Position numbers and translations under genes: made by a program. From Amycolatopsis dendrobii (lineage in GTDB: Bacteria; Actinomycetota; Actinomycetes; Mycobacteriales; Pseudonocardiaceae), in the NCBI RefSeq assembly GCF_014145675.1, contig NZ_JACGZW010000003.1, positions 186,001-250,000 on the forward strand: a stretch of DNA of 64,000 nucleotides, written 5' to 3'. Shown here piece after piece: positions 1 through 8,077 of the stretch (its first letter is position 1; each line of letters begins with the position of its first letter). Under the pieces are notes generated by a model. It searched no databases. It was not told where the DNA came from and was given only the letters and a program-made list of their open reading frames with translations.

Positions 1-490
1 TCCGCGGCTCGGGTTTGTCACCCTCGGCGAGCAGCGCGTTCTTGACCTTGGCCAGCGTGTGCGCGGTGTGCACGAGCGGCACGCCCCACCGGTCGCGAGC
101 GAGCCAGCCGACCTGCCCGGACAGCCAGTAGTGCGAATGGATCAAGTCGTAGTAGCCCGGCTCGTGAAATGCCTCCGCGCGCAGCACGCCCGAGGTGAAC
201 GCGCACAGCTGCGCGGGCAGCTCGTCGCGCGCCAGCGGCTCGAACGGCCCGGCCGGCACGTGCCGCACCGTGACACCGGGGGCCAGTTCGGCCAGCGGCG
301 GCTGCTCCGACGAGGTCGCCCTCGTGAAGACCTCGACCTCGATTCCGCGCCGCGCCATCTCCTGCGCGGTCTGGCTGACGTACACGTTCATCCCGCCGGC
401 GTCGCCGGTGCCCGGCTGCTCGAGCGGGGAGGTGTGCACGGACAAGACCGCGATCCGGCGCGGCTCAGCGATGAATCCCTTGAGGGTCAC
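1..490 (-). CDS. mshA: D-inositol-3-phosphate glycosyltransferase MshA (3' part cut by window edge)
   Basis: Catalyses the first step of mycothiol synthesis, joining GlcNAc from UDP-GlcNAc to 1D-myo-inositol 3-phosphate in the cytoplasm. Only the first 163 codons are present; the gene runs off the left edge. Reading from GTG at 490, the protein shows [17 protein letters not shown] followed by MNVYVSQ, the N-terminal GT4 signature of MshA, then [11 protein letters not shown] and VHTAHTL, typical donor/acceptor loop segments. A GCAGGAG ribosome binding site precedes the GTG. The upstream hydrolase ends 13 nt before it, so the two are probably co-transcribed. The murB, L,D-transpeptidase, hydrolase, mshA order resembles the mycobacterial locus. 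Confidence 0.93.
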   Translation of the reverse strand, partial: MTLKGFIAEPRRIAVLSVHTSPLEQPGTGDAGGMNVYVSQTAQEMARRGIEVEVFTRATSSEQPPLAELAPGVTVRHVPAGPFEPLARDELPAQLCAFTSGVLRAEAFHEPGYYDLIHSHYWLSGQVGWLARDRWGVPLVHTAHTLAKVKNALLAEGDKPEPR

Positions 491-503
491 CTGGTCACTC
501 CTG

Positions 504-1325
504 CTACTCGGCTGCGTCCCCGGCGAACCGCCGCAGCACGGAGTTGAAGTCCTCCGGCTCCTCGACGAACGGCAGATGCCCGGCCTCAACGAACCAACGC
601 AGGACCGCCCCCGGAATCTTCCCGGCCGAATACTCTGCCGCCGAAGGATCCACCACCCCGTCGGCCGAGCCGTGCACCACGAGGGTCGGTTTGTCGACCG
701 CGGCAAGCACCTCACCACTGCCGATGTCCCGCCGGAACAGCGCGCCACGCACCGCGGGCGGCACCGAAAGCGAGCTGCCGAGCATCGCCTGGGCGTACGC
801 GCCGGGCACCTTCGGGCTGGCCTGGGCACGGGTGAACTCGACCAGCGCGGGGATCGCCGCCTCAGCGTCGTCCGAGAGCGCCGCGGGCAGCGCGGCCCGC
901 ATGATCGGCCCGGTCGCGCCGCCTTCGCGGTTGCGGCCGATCTCGGTGATCGCGCCAACCAGCACAATGCCGCCGAGCCGTGCGGTGCCGTGCTCGCGCA
1001 GGTAGTCCGCGATCACCAGCCCGCCGTAGGACCAGCCGACAACGATCGCGTCCGGACCGGCGAAGTCGAGCACCGCGGCGAGATCTCCGGCCCACTGCGC
1101 GGGATCGTCGTAACCGTCCGACGGGACGTCGGAGCCGCCGTGCCCGCGCAGGTCCATCGCGACGAGCCGGAACTGCTCGCGCAGCGCCGGGTCGGCCAGC
1201 TGAGCGGACCAGGCAGCGGCGGACTGGGCCCAGCCGTGCACGAAGACGATCGGACGCGCGTTCTCCCGGCCCTCGACGCGCAGTGCGATCCGCACGCCGC
1301 CGGCCCCGGTTACCTCAGTGTTCAC
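504..1325 (-). CDS. alpha/beta-fold hydrolase
   Basis: Predicted cytosolic alpha/beta hydrolase of 273 residues; substrate unknown. Visible landmarks are the oxyanion-hole segment [10 protein letters not shown] (about residues 27-36), the strand motif DLRGHGGSD, the nucleophile elbow VGWSYGG with serine as the likely nucleophile, a late acid segment [13 protein letters not shown] and the catalytic histidine in [11 protein letters not shown]. The full triad is therefore present and the length is normal for the family. It lies between the L,D-transpeptidase gene and mshA on the same strand, a position occupied by small hydrolases in related genomes. A role in envelope or thiol metabolism is only positional inference. 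Confidence 0.85.
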   Translation of the reverse strand: MNTEVTGAGGVRIALRVEGRENARPIVFVHGWAQSAAAWSAQLADPALREQFRLVAMDLRGHGGSDVPSDGYDDPAQWAGDLAAVLDFAGPDAIVVGWSYGGLVIADYLREHGTARLGGIVLVGAITEIGRNREGGATGPIMRAALPAALSDDAEAAIPALVEFTRAQASPKVPGAYAQAMLGSSLSVPPAVRGALFRRDIGSGEVLAAVDKPTLVVHGSADGVVDPSAAEYSAGKIPGAVLRWFVEAGHLPFVEEPEDFNSVLRRFAGDAAE

Positions 1326-1353
1326 TTCTACTTGTTAGCAGACGGCCAGTGGA

Positions 1354-2541
1354 TCACTTCACGGCCGAGAGCGACTTCCAGGTCGACCAGTCGTAGAACC
1401 AGTCCTTGACGTCGGAGTTGGTCGGGCTGCCCAGCCGCGAGCCGGTGACCTCGACCGGGTCGCCGATCATCGCCGTGTCGAAGTAGGCCTTGGCGTCCGC
1501 CTCGAGCAGGTTGACGCAGCCGTGCGAGTTGTTCGTCTTGCCGATCGCGGCCGCGTTGTCCTGGTTCTCGTGGATGAACTCGCCGTGGTTGGAGAACCGG
1601 CAGGCCCACTTCTTGTTGACGTTGGTGTAGCCGTAGCGGGCGTTGTCGAACACCGCGTGCGGCTCCTTCGACATGATGATGAAGGTGCCGTTCGGAGTGT
1701 TGCGCTGGACGTCCGAGTCCAGGCCGTTGGAGCACGGGTAGCTCGCGCTCTCCGCACCGCCGCGGTAGACCTTCATCACATGGTCCGGGGTGTGGATCTT
1801 GACCACCTGGTTGCGGCCGATCTTGAACTTGGTGCTGACGTCCGATTTCACGTAGACGCCCCCGCCGAGGTCCACGCCGTACAGGTTCGCCTCGACCTCG
1901 ACGGTCGTGTTGGCCGGCCAGTACTCCTTGGGCCGCCAGTCCACCTGGTTCGCCGACAGCCAGGCCCACGAGCCCTCGACGTCCTTGCTGGTCTTGACCT
2001 TGAGCGCCTTCTCGACCGCGGCCCGGTCCTTCGGGGCGGCCCCGTTGAACTTCACGCTGATCGGCATCGCGACCCCGACCTCGGCGTCGTCGCCGGGGTT
2101 CAGCGTGGCGCGCACCGTCTTGGAGGGGCTGACCGTGGCGAACGACCCCTTGAGCTCGGCGGGCCGCTGGTCGGTGCCGGTCGCCTTGGCCGCGTAGTTG
2201 TAGGTCTTGCCGTAGCCGAGCGGTTCGGAACTGGTCCAGGACAGGCCGTCGGGGGCGATCTCGCCCTTGATCTCGTCGCCGCCCTCGTTGGTCAGCTTGA
2301 CCTCGGTGAGCTTGCCTTCGGTGACCTTCACCACCACCGGCTCGCGCACGCTCGCGTCCTTGGCTCCGACTGCCGGGGTCGCGGTGAGCTTCGCCACCGG
2401 GGCGACCGGCTTGCCGCCGTTGTCGCCGCTTCCGCCCTGCGGCACCGCGGTGCCGTCGTTGCTGCCGCCCGAGCACGCGGCGGCCAGCGCCGCCGCACTC
2501 GCCGCGGCGACGACCTTGAACACCGTACGGCGCTCGATCAC
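1354..2541 (-). CDS. L,D-transpeptidase lipoprotein (Ig-like domain plus YkuD domain)
   Basis: Cell-wall enzyme expected to form 3-3 peptidoglycan cross-links outside the membrane. The GTG at 2541 was chosen because GGAGGTAGGACC sits just upstream. The 395-residue product begins with a short basic stretch, a hydrophobic segment and the lipobox-like ALAAAC, so it is probably lipid-anchored. Residues about 50-260 form two Ig-like modules, as in mycobacterial LdtMt2/LprQ proteins. The YkuD catalytic motif NSHGCVN places the nucleophile cysteine at about residue 342, and a conserved FIHENQ segment lies before it. It lies between murB and the hydrolase on one strand, which fits a wall-synthesis cluster. 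Confidence 0.93.
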   Translation of the reverse strand: MIERRTVFKVVAAASAAALAAACSGGSNDGTAVPQGGSGDNGGKPVAPVAKLTATPAVGAKDASVREPVVVKVTEGKLTEVKLTNEGGDEIKGEIAPDGLSWTSSEPLGYGKTYNYAAKATGTDQRPAELKGSFATVSPSKTVRATLNPGDDAEVGVAMPISVKFNGAAPKDRAAVEKALKVKTSKDVEGSWAWLSANQVDWRPKEYWPANTTVEVEANLYGVDLGGGVYVKSDVSTKFKIGRNQVVKIHTPDHVMKVYRGGAESASYPCSNGLDSDVQRNTPNGTFIIMSKEPHAVFDNARYGYTNVNKKWACRFSNHGEFIHENQDNAAAIGKTNNSHGCVNLLEADAKAYFDTAMIGDPVEVTGSRLGSPTNSDVKDWFYDWSTWKSLSAVK

Positions 2542-2716
2542 GGTCCTACCTCCACTTGTCCCCCGCACCGGCCTCTCCCACGCACAACAGCGCCGGTGAG
2601 CGATTCGACGTTACCTGCGAACCGGAAATTCCTCTCCATCCCGCAAGACGTTTCACCCGGTGCCCGGTTGCTGCCGGTTTCTTGTCGATTGGCTCACCCG
2701 GGTTACCCCGGGAACC

Positions 2717-3772
2717 TCACAACGAACAGTTGATCAGCAGCGGTTCCGGGTGAAGCCGCACACCGAACCGGGCTTCGACGCCGTCGCGGACCTCGCGAGC
2801 CAGCGCGAGCAGGTCCACGGTGCTGGCCCCGCCGCGGTTGGTCAGCGCGAGAGTGTGCTTGGCAGACAGCGAAACCCGGCCGCCCGGCCCGGGGTACCCC
2901 TTGCCGAACCCAGCCCGCTCGATCAGCCACGCGGCGGACAGCTTCACCCCGCCCTTGGCCGGGTACTGCGGGATCTTCCCCTCGGTCGACTCCGCGATCC
3001 GGCTCAGCACCGCTGCCGCTTCTTCCTCGGGAACGATCGGATTGGTGAAGAACGAGCCCGCACTCCACGTGTCGTGATCGGCAGGATCGAGCACCATGCC
3101 TTTGCCGCGCCGCAGCCCGAGCACCGCTTCCCGGGCTTGCGCGGCGGGGACTTTCGCATCGATTTCGACACCCAGCGTGCGCGCCAACTCGGCGTACCGG
3201 ACAGGCGCGGACTGCCCGCTCGGGTCGATCCGGAACCGCACGCTCAGCACCACGCCGCGGTCGGTGCCCTTGAGGACGCTGGTGCGGTAAGCGAAGCCGA
3301 GTTCGTCAGCCTTGACCGTCCGCACCTCCTTCGCGGCCCGGTCGTACAACTCGACGGAGACGATCGACTCGGCCACCTCGCCGCCGTAGGCCCCCACGTT
3401 CTGGATCGGCGTCGCCCCGACCGAACCCGGGATGCCGGAAAGACACTCAAGCCCGCCGAGACCGTTGTCGACCAGCGCGGAGACGAACGCGTCCCACTCC
3501 TGCCCGGCGGCCACCTCGACGATGTCACCGTCGCGGGTCCAGCCGGTGTTGGCGATCCGCACGAGAGTGCCCGCGAAGCCGTCGTCGCCGACCACGAGGT
3601 TCGATCCGCCGCCGAGCAGCAGGACTGGCTCACCAGCTTCGTCCGCCTCGCGCACCGCAGCGACGAGTTCCGCCGCGGTGGTCGCGGTGACGAATCGGCG
3701 AACCGGCCCTCCGAGACGAAGGGTGGTGAAGTCAGCGAGGCGCGCCGGACCAGGCGTTTCAGCGATGTCCAC
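2717..3772 (-). CDS. murB: UDP-N-acetylenolpyruvoylglucosamine reductase
   Basis: FAD- and NADPH-dependent reductase that makes UDP-MurNAc, an early cytoplasmic step of peptidoglycan synthesis. Features include TTLRLGGP near the N-terminus, the FAD-binding segments LLLGGGSNLVVGDDGF and LSGIPGSVGATPIQNVGAYG, and SAGSFFTNP with the catalytic serine. The predicted 351 residues match the family. The GTG at 3772 (VDIAETPG) is preferred because everything upstream in this frame is the intergenic repeat array. No strong Shine-Dalgarno is visible there, so the start is less certain than the identity. The upstream region carries the 30-bp repeat array at 3895-4010. Confidence 0.93.
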   Translation of the reverse strand: MDIAETPGPARLADFTTLRLGGPVRRFVTATTAAELVAAVREADEAGEPVLLLGGGSNLVVGDDGFAGTLVRIANTGWTRDGDIVEVAAGQEWDAFVSALVDNGLGGLECLSGIPGSVGATPIQNVGAYGGEVAESIVSVELYDRAAKEVRTVKADELGFAYRTSVLKGTDRGVVLSVRFRIDPSGQSAPVRYAELARTLGVEIDAKVPAAQAREAVLGLRRGKGMVLDPADHDTWSAGSFFTNPIVPEEEAAAVLSRIAESTEGKIPQYPAKGGVKLSAAWLIERAGFGKGYPGPGGRVSLSAKHTLALTNRGGASTVDLLALAREVRDGVEARFGVRLHPEPLLINCSL

Positions 3773-3816
3773 GGCTATTGACGGTACTGCCCGCCCCCGC
3801 CCCGCCCCCTGGGACC

Positions 3817-4090
3817 GTCCGTGCGGCCCACCCTCATCGACTCCGACTCCCCCAGGGTTCCCCTCACGCCCCTCCTCCGCCCACTGCCGGGATGCGCCCC
3901 AATGCCACATTGGGTGCGTCCCACGCACCGAACGCCACATTGGGTGCGTCACATGCACCCAACGCCACATTGGGTGCGTCACATGCACCCAATGCCACAT
4001 TGGGGCGCAAGCCCCAGCCACCGCGAACCGCGCCGGTGCACCCAACCAACGAGGCACCCAGCCCCTCCCCCGCACCCCGATACGAAGCCT
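3817..4090. repeat. composite intergenic repeat, copy 1 (reverse orientation)
   Basis: This region lies between the ggt stop and the murB start and contains no credible gene. From left to right it holds an imperfect palindromic block (3819-3868, CCACCCTCATCGACTC then CAGGGTTCCCCTCACG), the 30-bp array (3895-4010) and a flank ending with CAACGAGGCACCCAGCCCCT. Reverse-complemented, the modules match the region at 60304-60610 in the same order. Only the GTGAAGGGCTCC hairpin of that copy is missing here. Seen directly in the sequence; the function is unknown. The remaining DNA of the 3773-4225 gap shows nothing else recognisable. Confidence 0.85.
3895..4010. repeat. 30-bp tandem palindromic array, copy 1
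   Basis: Three full units with an exact 30-bp period start at 3901, 3931 and 3961, followed by a partial unit at 3991. Each unit alternates two inverted repeats, CAATG-CCA-CATTG-like and GGGTGCGT-5 nt-GCACCC. The array is bounded by TGCGCCCC on the left and GGGGCGCA on the right, so the whole block is close to a dyad. Units touch each other without spacers, so this is not a CRISPR array. It lies upstream of murB and downstream of ggt. Confidence 0.92.
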
Positions 4091-4225
4091 CCCTGCGGGC
4101 GGCGGGTGCTTGTCAAGGCATCTTTCCCGCCTTGACCAGCACCCGCCGCCCGTCAGCACAATCAAACTTCGGGGTGGTGGCCCACACCCGAGCGCAAATG
4201 TCGCCCGCCAAGGCGACGAGCCGAA

Positions 4226-6034
4226 TCACCGGCCCCCAGGCCACCGCCAAGGCAACACGACCTGCGCCGCCCCCTGGCCCCGCCTCACCGGCTCAGCCGC
4301 AGCAACCCACCGCCCGTCCGGCAAAGACTCAACCCCGGTAGCCGCCCCGATCTCCGCGGGAGAAGCCGAGAACACCTGCCCCCGCCGCTGCAGCTCCGCA
4401 GTCTCCGGCTGGGCCAGGAATCCCGCCTCCACATCAGCCTTGGCAGAATTCCGCTGCGAAGCCCGGGGCGCGGCAATCGCGTCCTCCAATGACAACCCGC
4501 GATCGACCCGCCCCAAAACCACCTGCAGCACCGTAGTAATGATCGAAGCGCCCCCGGGCGACCCAGCAGCGAAGAACGGCTTCCCGTCCCGCAAAACCAC
4601 AGTAGGAGCCATCGACGACCGAGGCCGTTTCCCCGGACCAGGCAGGTTAGGATCGGGAACGCCGGGAGTGACCGGCACGAACGAGAAGTCGGTCAACTCG
4701 TTGTTGAGCAGAAACCCACGACCGGGAACAACAATCCCGCTTCCACCCTCCTGCTCGATAGTCAACGTGTAAGCAACGACGTTCCCCCACCGGTCAGCCA
4801 CAGTCAGGTGAGTGGTGTTCTCCCCTTCATACGGCGTGGGCGCCCCCGTCGGCCCCGCCGCACAAGGCTGCGGATGCCGGGGATCAGCGGGCGCGACCGG
4901 ACTGGTCGCAGCGTGGTCCTTGGAGATCAGACAAGCCCGGCTGTCCGCGAACTCCTGGCTGAGCAACTCCCGAGCCGGAACATCGACAAAGGCAGGATCC
5001 CCGATCCACCGATTCCGGTCGGCGAAGGCAAACCGCGAAGCCTCCAGAAAATACTGCAGATAATCCGCCTTGCCCGCCCCCCGAAGATCGTAATTCTCCA
5101 GAATATTCAGAGCCTCGCCCACCGTAAGCCCGCCGGACGAAGGCGCGGGCATCCCGTAGACATCCAGCCCGCGGTACCGCGTATGCGTGGGCACCCGCTC
5201 AACAGCCTGATACGCCGCGAGATCGGCAGCAGAAAGCTTCCCCGGCCGAACCTTCAGCGAAGAAGCCGGATCCACCGGCGGCCGCTGCACGGTCCGGGCG
5301 ATATCCGCCCCGACTTCCCCTCGGTACAGCACATCGGTCCCCCGCCGCGCCAACTGCCCATACGTAGCGGCCAGATCCGGGTTCCGGAACACCGTCCCCG
5401 GCGCCGGCGGCTGTCCCCCGGGCAGATACAACGACCGAGTCGAGGGAAACGCAGCGAACCGATCAGCGTTGTGCGCCACCTGATCATGGAACGTCTGATC
5501 AACCACGAACCCCTTGCGCGCCAACCGCTCCGCCGGAGCGATCGACTGCGCGAGCGAACGCGTCCCCCACTTGCGCAACGCGTCGCGCCACGTAGCCGGA
5601 GTACCGGGCACCCCCACGCTCAACCCGCTGGTGACCGCGTCCGCGAACGGCAACGGTTTGCCGTTCTCCACGAAGAGGTTCTCGTCCGCGGTCTCGGGCG
5701 CGGTCTCCCGCCCGTCGAGCGTGTGGACCTTGCCGGTTTTCGCGTCGTAGTACACGAAGAACCCGCCTCCGCCGATGCCGGCCGAGAACGGGTCCGTGAC
5801 GCCTAGCGCGGCCGCGACGGCGACCGCCGCGTCGACGGCGTTTCCGCCGCCGCGCAGCACCTGCGTGCCGATGGCCGTGGCGTCGGCGTCGATGCTCGAC
5901 ACCGCGCCGAGGTAGCCGGTCGCGACAGGCGATTTGGGAGTGGGAACGGCGGCCGAGGCGCTGGCCGCCCCGGCCGTGGACACCAGAGCGGCCACGGAGA
6001 GCACCGCGAGGATTCGCTTTCCGGTCGTGGGCAT
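4226..6034 (-). CDS. ggt: gamma-glutamyltransferase, exported
   Basis: Ntn-hydrolase that cleaves gamma-glutamyl bonds (glutathione-like substrates, gamma-glutamyl peptides) and transfers the glutamyl group to water or amines, outside the cytoplasm. ATG at 6034 gives 602 residues, starting with MPTTGKR and a hydrophobic stretch ending ASASAA, a typical Sec signal. RGGGNAVDAAVA and the GIGGGGFFVYY loop are family landmarks. Autocleavage should occur before the TTH motif, with Thr about residue 407 as nucleophile in ENTTHLTV, and GSPGGASIITT forms part of the active-site pocket. It stands alone, flanked downstream by the composite repeat. Actinomycetes use mycothiol, so the natural donor is uncertain. 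Confidence 0.93.
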   Translation of the reverse strand: MPTTGKRILAVLSVAALVSTAGAASASAAVPTPKSPVATGYLGAVSSIDADATAIGTQVLRGGGNAVDAAVAVAAALGVTDPFSAGIGGGGFFVYYDAKTGKVHTLDGRETAPETADENLFVENGKPLPFADAVTSGLSVGVPGTPATWRDALRKWGTRSLAQSIAPAERLARKGFVVDQTFHDQVAHNADRFAAFPSTRSLYLPGGQPPAPGTVFRNPDLAATYGQLARRGTDVLYRGEVGADIARTVQRPPVDPASSLKVRPGKLSAADLAAYQAVERVPTHTRYRGLDVYGMPAPSSGGLTVGEALNILENYDLRGAGKADYLQYFLEASRFAFADRNRWIGDPAFVDVPARELLSQEFADSRACLISKDHAATSPVAPADPRHPQPCAAGPTGAPTPYEGENTTHLTVADRWGNVVAYTLTIEQEGGSGIVVPGRGFLLNNELTDFSFVPVTPGVPDPNLPGPGKRPRSSMAPTVVLRDGKPFFAAGSPGGASIITTVLQVVLGRVDRGLSLEDAIAAPRASQRNSAKADVEAGFLAQPETAELQRRGQVFSASPAEIGAATGVESLPDGRWVAAAEPVRRGQGAAQVVLPWRWPGGR

Positions 6035-6073
6035 GCGGGCGAGTCTGCCCCGCGGCGGAACCGGTGTCCACAC

Positions 6074-6304
6074 TCACTTCGAGGCCGCCATCGCCACCGC
6101 GGTCAGGGTCGCCAGCCCGCCGACCCCCACCGCCCCGACGACCAGACCGGCGATCGCCGCGACCGAGGCGGCCAGCCGCACCGCCAGCCCGGCGATCCAG
6201 CGCAGCACCCGGACCACCGCGATCAGCACGATCAAAGCGAGCACGAGCACCGCAGCCGGCACGCCTTGCCCGCCGCCCTGCGCGGCGGCCAGCACGGTGG
6301 TCAT
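6074..6304 (-). CDS. small membrane protein (unknown)
   Basis: A 76-residue hydrophobic protein of unknown function. ATG at 6304 overlaps the end of the upstream membrane-protein gene by 4 nt (ATGA), so translation is probably coupled. After a Gly/Gln-rich lead come two predicted transmembrane helices, about residues 17-36 (AAVLVLALIVLIAVVRVLRW) and 42-75, separated by a basic turn. No enzymatic motif is visible. It is the last gene of a minus-strand group that may begin at the cyclase-like gene at 8022. Confidence 0.65.
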   Translation of the reverse strand: MTTVLAAAQGGGQGVPAAVLVLALIVLIAVVRVLRWIAGLAVRLAASVAAIAGLVVGAVGVGGLATLTAVAMAASK

Positions 6305-6633
6305 ATCCGCGCTGCTATCCGCGGTTCGCGCAGGTTCTCCCGCCCGAATTCGCGCATGTTCTCGTACGCCCGCCTGCGCATCTCCTCGCGCGCCCGCACC
6401 CGCCTGCGTTCCGAACCCAGCTGCCACACCCAGCGCCAGCCGACCGCTGTCGCGACGACGGAACCAGCGAGGGTCACCAGGAAGGCCTGCCCGACGAGAC
6501 CGTGGAGCGATTCGAGGCTCAGCAACACCAGCAGCGCCCACACCTGAGCGACGGTGAACGGGATGACCAGAGCTGCCGCGTACACCCCCCGACGCCAGCG
6601 AACCGGCTGAGGAGCGGGAAGAAACGGTTCCAT
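6301..6633 (-). CDS. two-helix membrane protein (unknown)
   Basis: A 110-residue protein of unknown function. ATG at 6633 is supported by a strong GGGAGG ribosome binding site 6 nt upstream. A Pro-rich cytoplasmic start is followed by two predicted helices (GVYAAALVIPFTVAQVWALL, then about residues 48-68). The C-terminal tail, about residues 69-110, is strongly charged and Arg/Glu-rich (RRRVRAREEMRRRAYENMRE) and probably forms a cytoplasmic amphipathic helix. The gene overlaps the next small membrane gene by 4 nt. The perfect palindrome at 6689-6702 lies 55 nt upstream, between it and the Crp-type regulator gene, and may control it. Confidence 0.7.
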   Translation of the reverse strand: MEPFLPAPQPVRWRRGVYAAALVIPFTVAQVWALLVLLSLESLHGLVGQAFLVTLAGSVVATAVGWRWVWQLGSERRRVRAREEMRRRAYENMREFGRENLREPRIAARI

Positions 6634-6688
6634 GACTGCCTCCCTCGGTGGTGTGTTTCCAGAAAACCCCGGCGGGGCCGGGAAATCT

Positions 6689-6702
6689 GTGTCAGCTGAC
6701 AC
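6689..6702. promoter_or_regulatory. perfect 14-bp palindrome, candidate operator
   Basis: GTGTCAGCTGACAC is a perfect dyad lying 3 nt beyond the crp-like stop codon and 55 nt before the ATG of the membrane-protein gene at 6633. Crp/Fnr proteins bind TGTGA-6 nt-TCACA type dyads. This one has TGTCA-2 nt-TGACA, so a direct Crp match is not clear. There is no U-run, so it does not look like an intrinsic terminator. Its role as an operator is inferred from symmetry and position only. Confidence 0.4.
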
Positions 6703-6704
6703 GT

Positions 6705-7367
6705 TCAGCGGGCGAGCCTGCGCAATTCCGCAAGCCGGTGGATGGTCACCTTCCCGCGGGCGGTGCTGATCACCCCCTGGCGGCGGAGTTCCCGCGTCAC
6801 CCTTGCCCACGATTCGCGCGAAATCGCTGCCGTCATAGCGAGTTCTGCTTGCGTTCCGGGCACCGCGACTTCGATGTCCGTTCCTCGCCGCACGCCGTGC
6901 TGCACCGCGAGCTGCATCAGCTGCGCGGCGACGCGGCGGGTGGCCGTCCCGCCGCCGATGTCGAGCCATTGCCGTCCGACGTCGCGCATCCGGTCGGCGA
7001 GGACTTGGAGCAGCGCCCAGGAAATCGCGGCCTCGCGCCGGCACAGCGCGACGAACCGCGCGGCGGGCACGACCAGCACGTCCAGTTCGTCGAGTGCTTG
7101 CACGGTCGCCGACCTCCGTCCGCCGTCGATCACGGCCAGTTCGCCGATCACGTCGCCCGCGCCGCGGACGCCGATCACGACCTCGCGCCCGTCCGGCGTC
7201 GCGTTGGTGATCCGGACGTGCCCGGCGAGGAGGAGAAGCACGACCGAGGCTCGCTCGCCTTCGCGGCAGAGGACGTCCCCGCGCCGGTAAGCCCTGCGGA
7301 CGGACAGCTCTTCGAACTTCGCCCGGTCCGCGGCGCCCAGCGCCGGCCAGAACCCGATCGCTTCCAC
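6705..7367 (-). CDS. Crp/Fnr-family transcriptional regulator
   Basis: A 220-residue cytoplasmic regulator with an N-terminal cyclic-nucleotide-binding beta-roll (about residues 5-120) and a C-terminal winged helix. The phosphate-binding cassette looks intact: GELAVIDGGRRSATVQ, about residues 75-90, with the conserved Glu and Arg that hold the cyclic phosphate. This suggests it senses cAMP or another cNMP rather than being an Fnr-type redox sensor, and there is no Cys cluster. The recognition helix lies in ELAMTAAISRESWARVTREL. Its GTG start follows a GGAGGGGGG ribosome binding site. It is 34 nt downstream of a cyclase-like gene in the same orientation, which is suggestive of a signal/receptor pair. 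Confidence 0.88.
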   Translation of the reverse strand: MEAIGFWPALGAADRAKFEELSVRRAYRRGDVLCREGERASVVLLLLAGHVRITNATPDGREVVIGVRGAGDVIGELAVIDGGRRSATVQALDELDVLVVPAARFVALCRREAAISWALLQVLADRMRDVGRQWLDIGGGTATRRVAAQLMQLAVQHGVRRGTDIEVAVPGTQAELAMTAAISRESWARVTRELRRQGVISTARGKVTIHRLAELRRLAR

Positions 7368-7401
7368 GGCGGTCCCCCCTCCTCGTCGTCGGCCGGACCG
7401 G

Positions 7402-8022
7402 TCAGGCGATCAGTCCCGCTCCCGGCCGGACGGCGTCGGTGGTGCGGACCCAGCCGCGGGTCCGCTGCCCGCCGACGCGCACGTGGAAGGCGTGTGCGAA
7501 GGAGCTGCGGTCGATCCCGGCATAGCCGTGCCGGACGACCGACCGGTGGATCGCGTTCGAGACGACGAGCGCGAGCGGCCCCGAGGAGCTGCGCAGCCTG
7601 CGTCTCAGGTCAGGGGCGTCGAGGAGGCGGCAGGCGATGTCGATGTCCTCGCCGTAGGGCCCGTGCGCGTCGTAGTGCACCTCGCCGGCGTGCACCGAAA
7701 CGCGCAGCCGGAAGGCCAGTTCGGGGTCCTGGTCGCCGTGCCGGGCGAGCAGTTCGGTCAGCGCGGGCACCACGCGGGCGAGCAGGACCGTCTTCGGGAC
7801 CTCGTCGACGGGCCGGACGAGGCACAGCGCCCCGTCGCCCCGGTCCACGAACGGATCCCGGAACTGCTCCGTGATGCCGCCGGCCCGGAACGCCTCGTCG
7901 AGCAGGTCGAACAGGACCGAACGGAGCCCGGCCCGAGCCGGGTTCGTACGGGTGGTCGACCCTTCGATGTCGACGACCACGATGGCTCGGTGTACTGGTG
8001 CCTGTACTGCTGAGGTGTCCAT
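7402..8022 (-). CDS. class III nucleotidyl cyclase-like protein
   Basis: A stand-alone 206-residue domain resembling the class III adenylate/guanylate cyclase catalytic core, with no membrane or receiver domain. VVVDIEGSTTR carries the first metal Asp (residue 18), and FVDRGDGALCLV carries the second (Asp63). VSVHAGEVHYDAHGPYGEDIDIACRL corresponds to the transition-state helix. There the usual VNxAxR is I-D-I-A-C-R, so the catalytic Asn is Asp128 while Arg132 is kept. Activity is therefore uncertain; it may be a divergent cyclase or a nucleotide-binding regulator. ATG at 8022 follows a GGGGGG-type site. Immediately downstream is a Crp-type regulator, its probable partner. Confidence 0.75.
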   Translation of the reverse strand: MDTSAVQAPVHRAIVVVDIEGSTTRTNPARAGLRSVLFDLLDEAFRAGGITEQFRDPFVDRGDGALCLVRPVDEVPKTVLLARVVPALTELLARHGDQDPELAFRLRVSVHAGEVHYDAHGPYGEDIDIACRLLDAPDLRRRLRSSSGPLALVVSNAIHRSVVRHGYAGIDRSSFAHAFHVRVGGQRTRGWVRTTDAVRPGAGLIA

Positions 8023-8077
8023 GACCGCCCCCCTATTTCAGGAAGCTACTGAAATCTAGTAGACTTTCACAGCAGCT

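Noticed and set aside
3895-4010. Possible CRISPR array
   Set aside because: Repeats are contiguous with an exact 30-bp period and no unique spacers, and no cas gene is in the window.
2717-4165. A 482-residue version of MurB
   Set aside because: The extra N-terminus is only a translation of the intergenic repeat array; family length and alignment support a start near 3772.
6689-6702. Reading the palindrome as an intrinsic terminator of the Crp gene
   Set aside because: The dyad has no loop and no U-run, and the downstream gene has its own strong ribosome binding site in the same direction; an operator is more likely.
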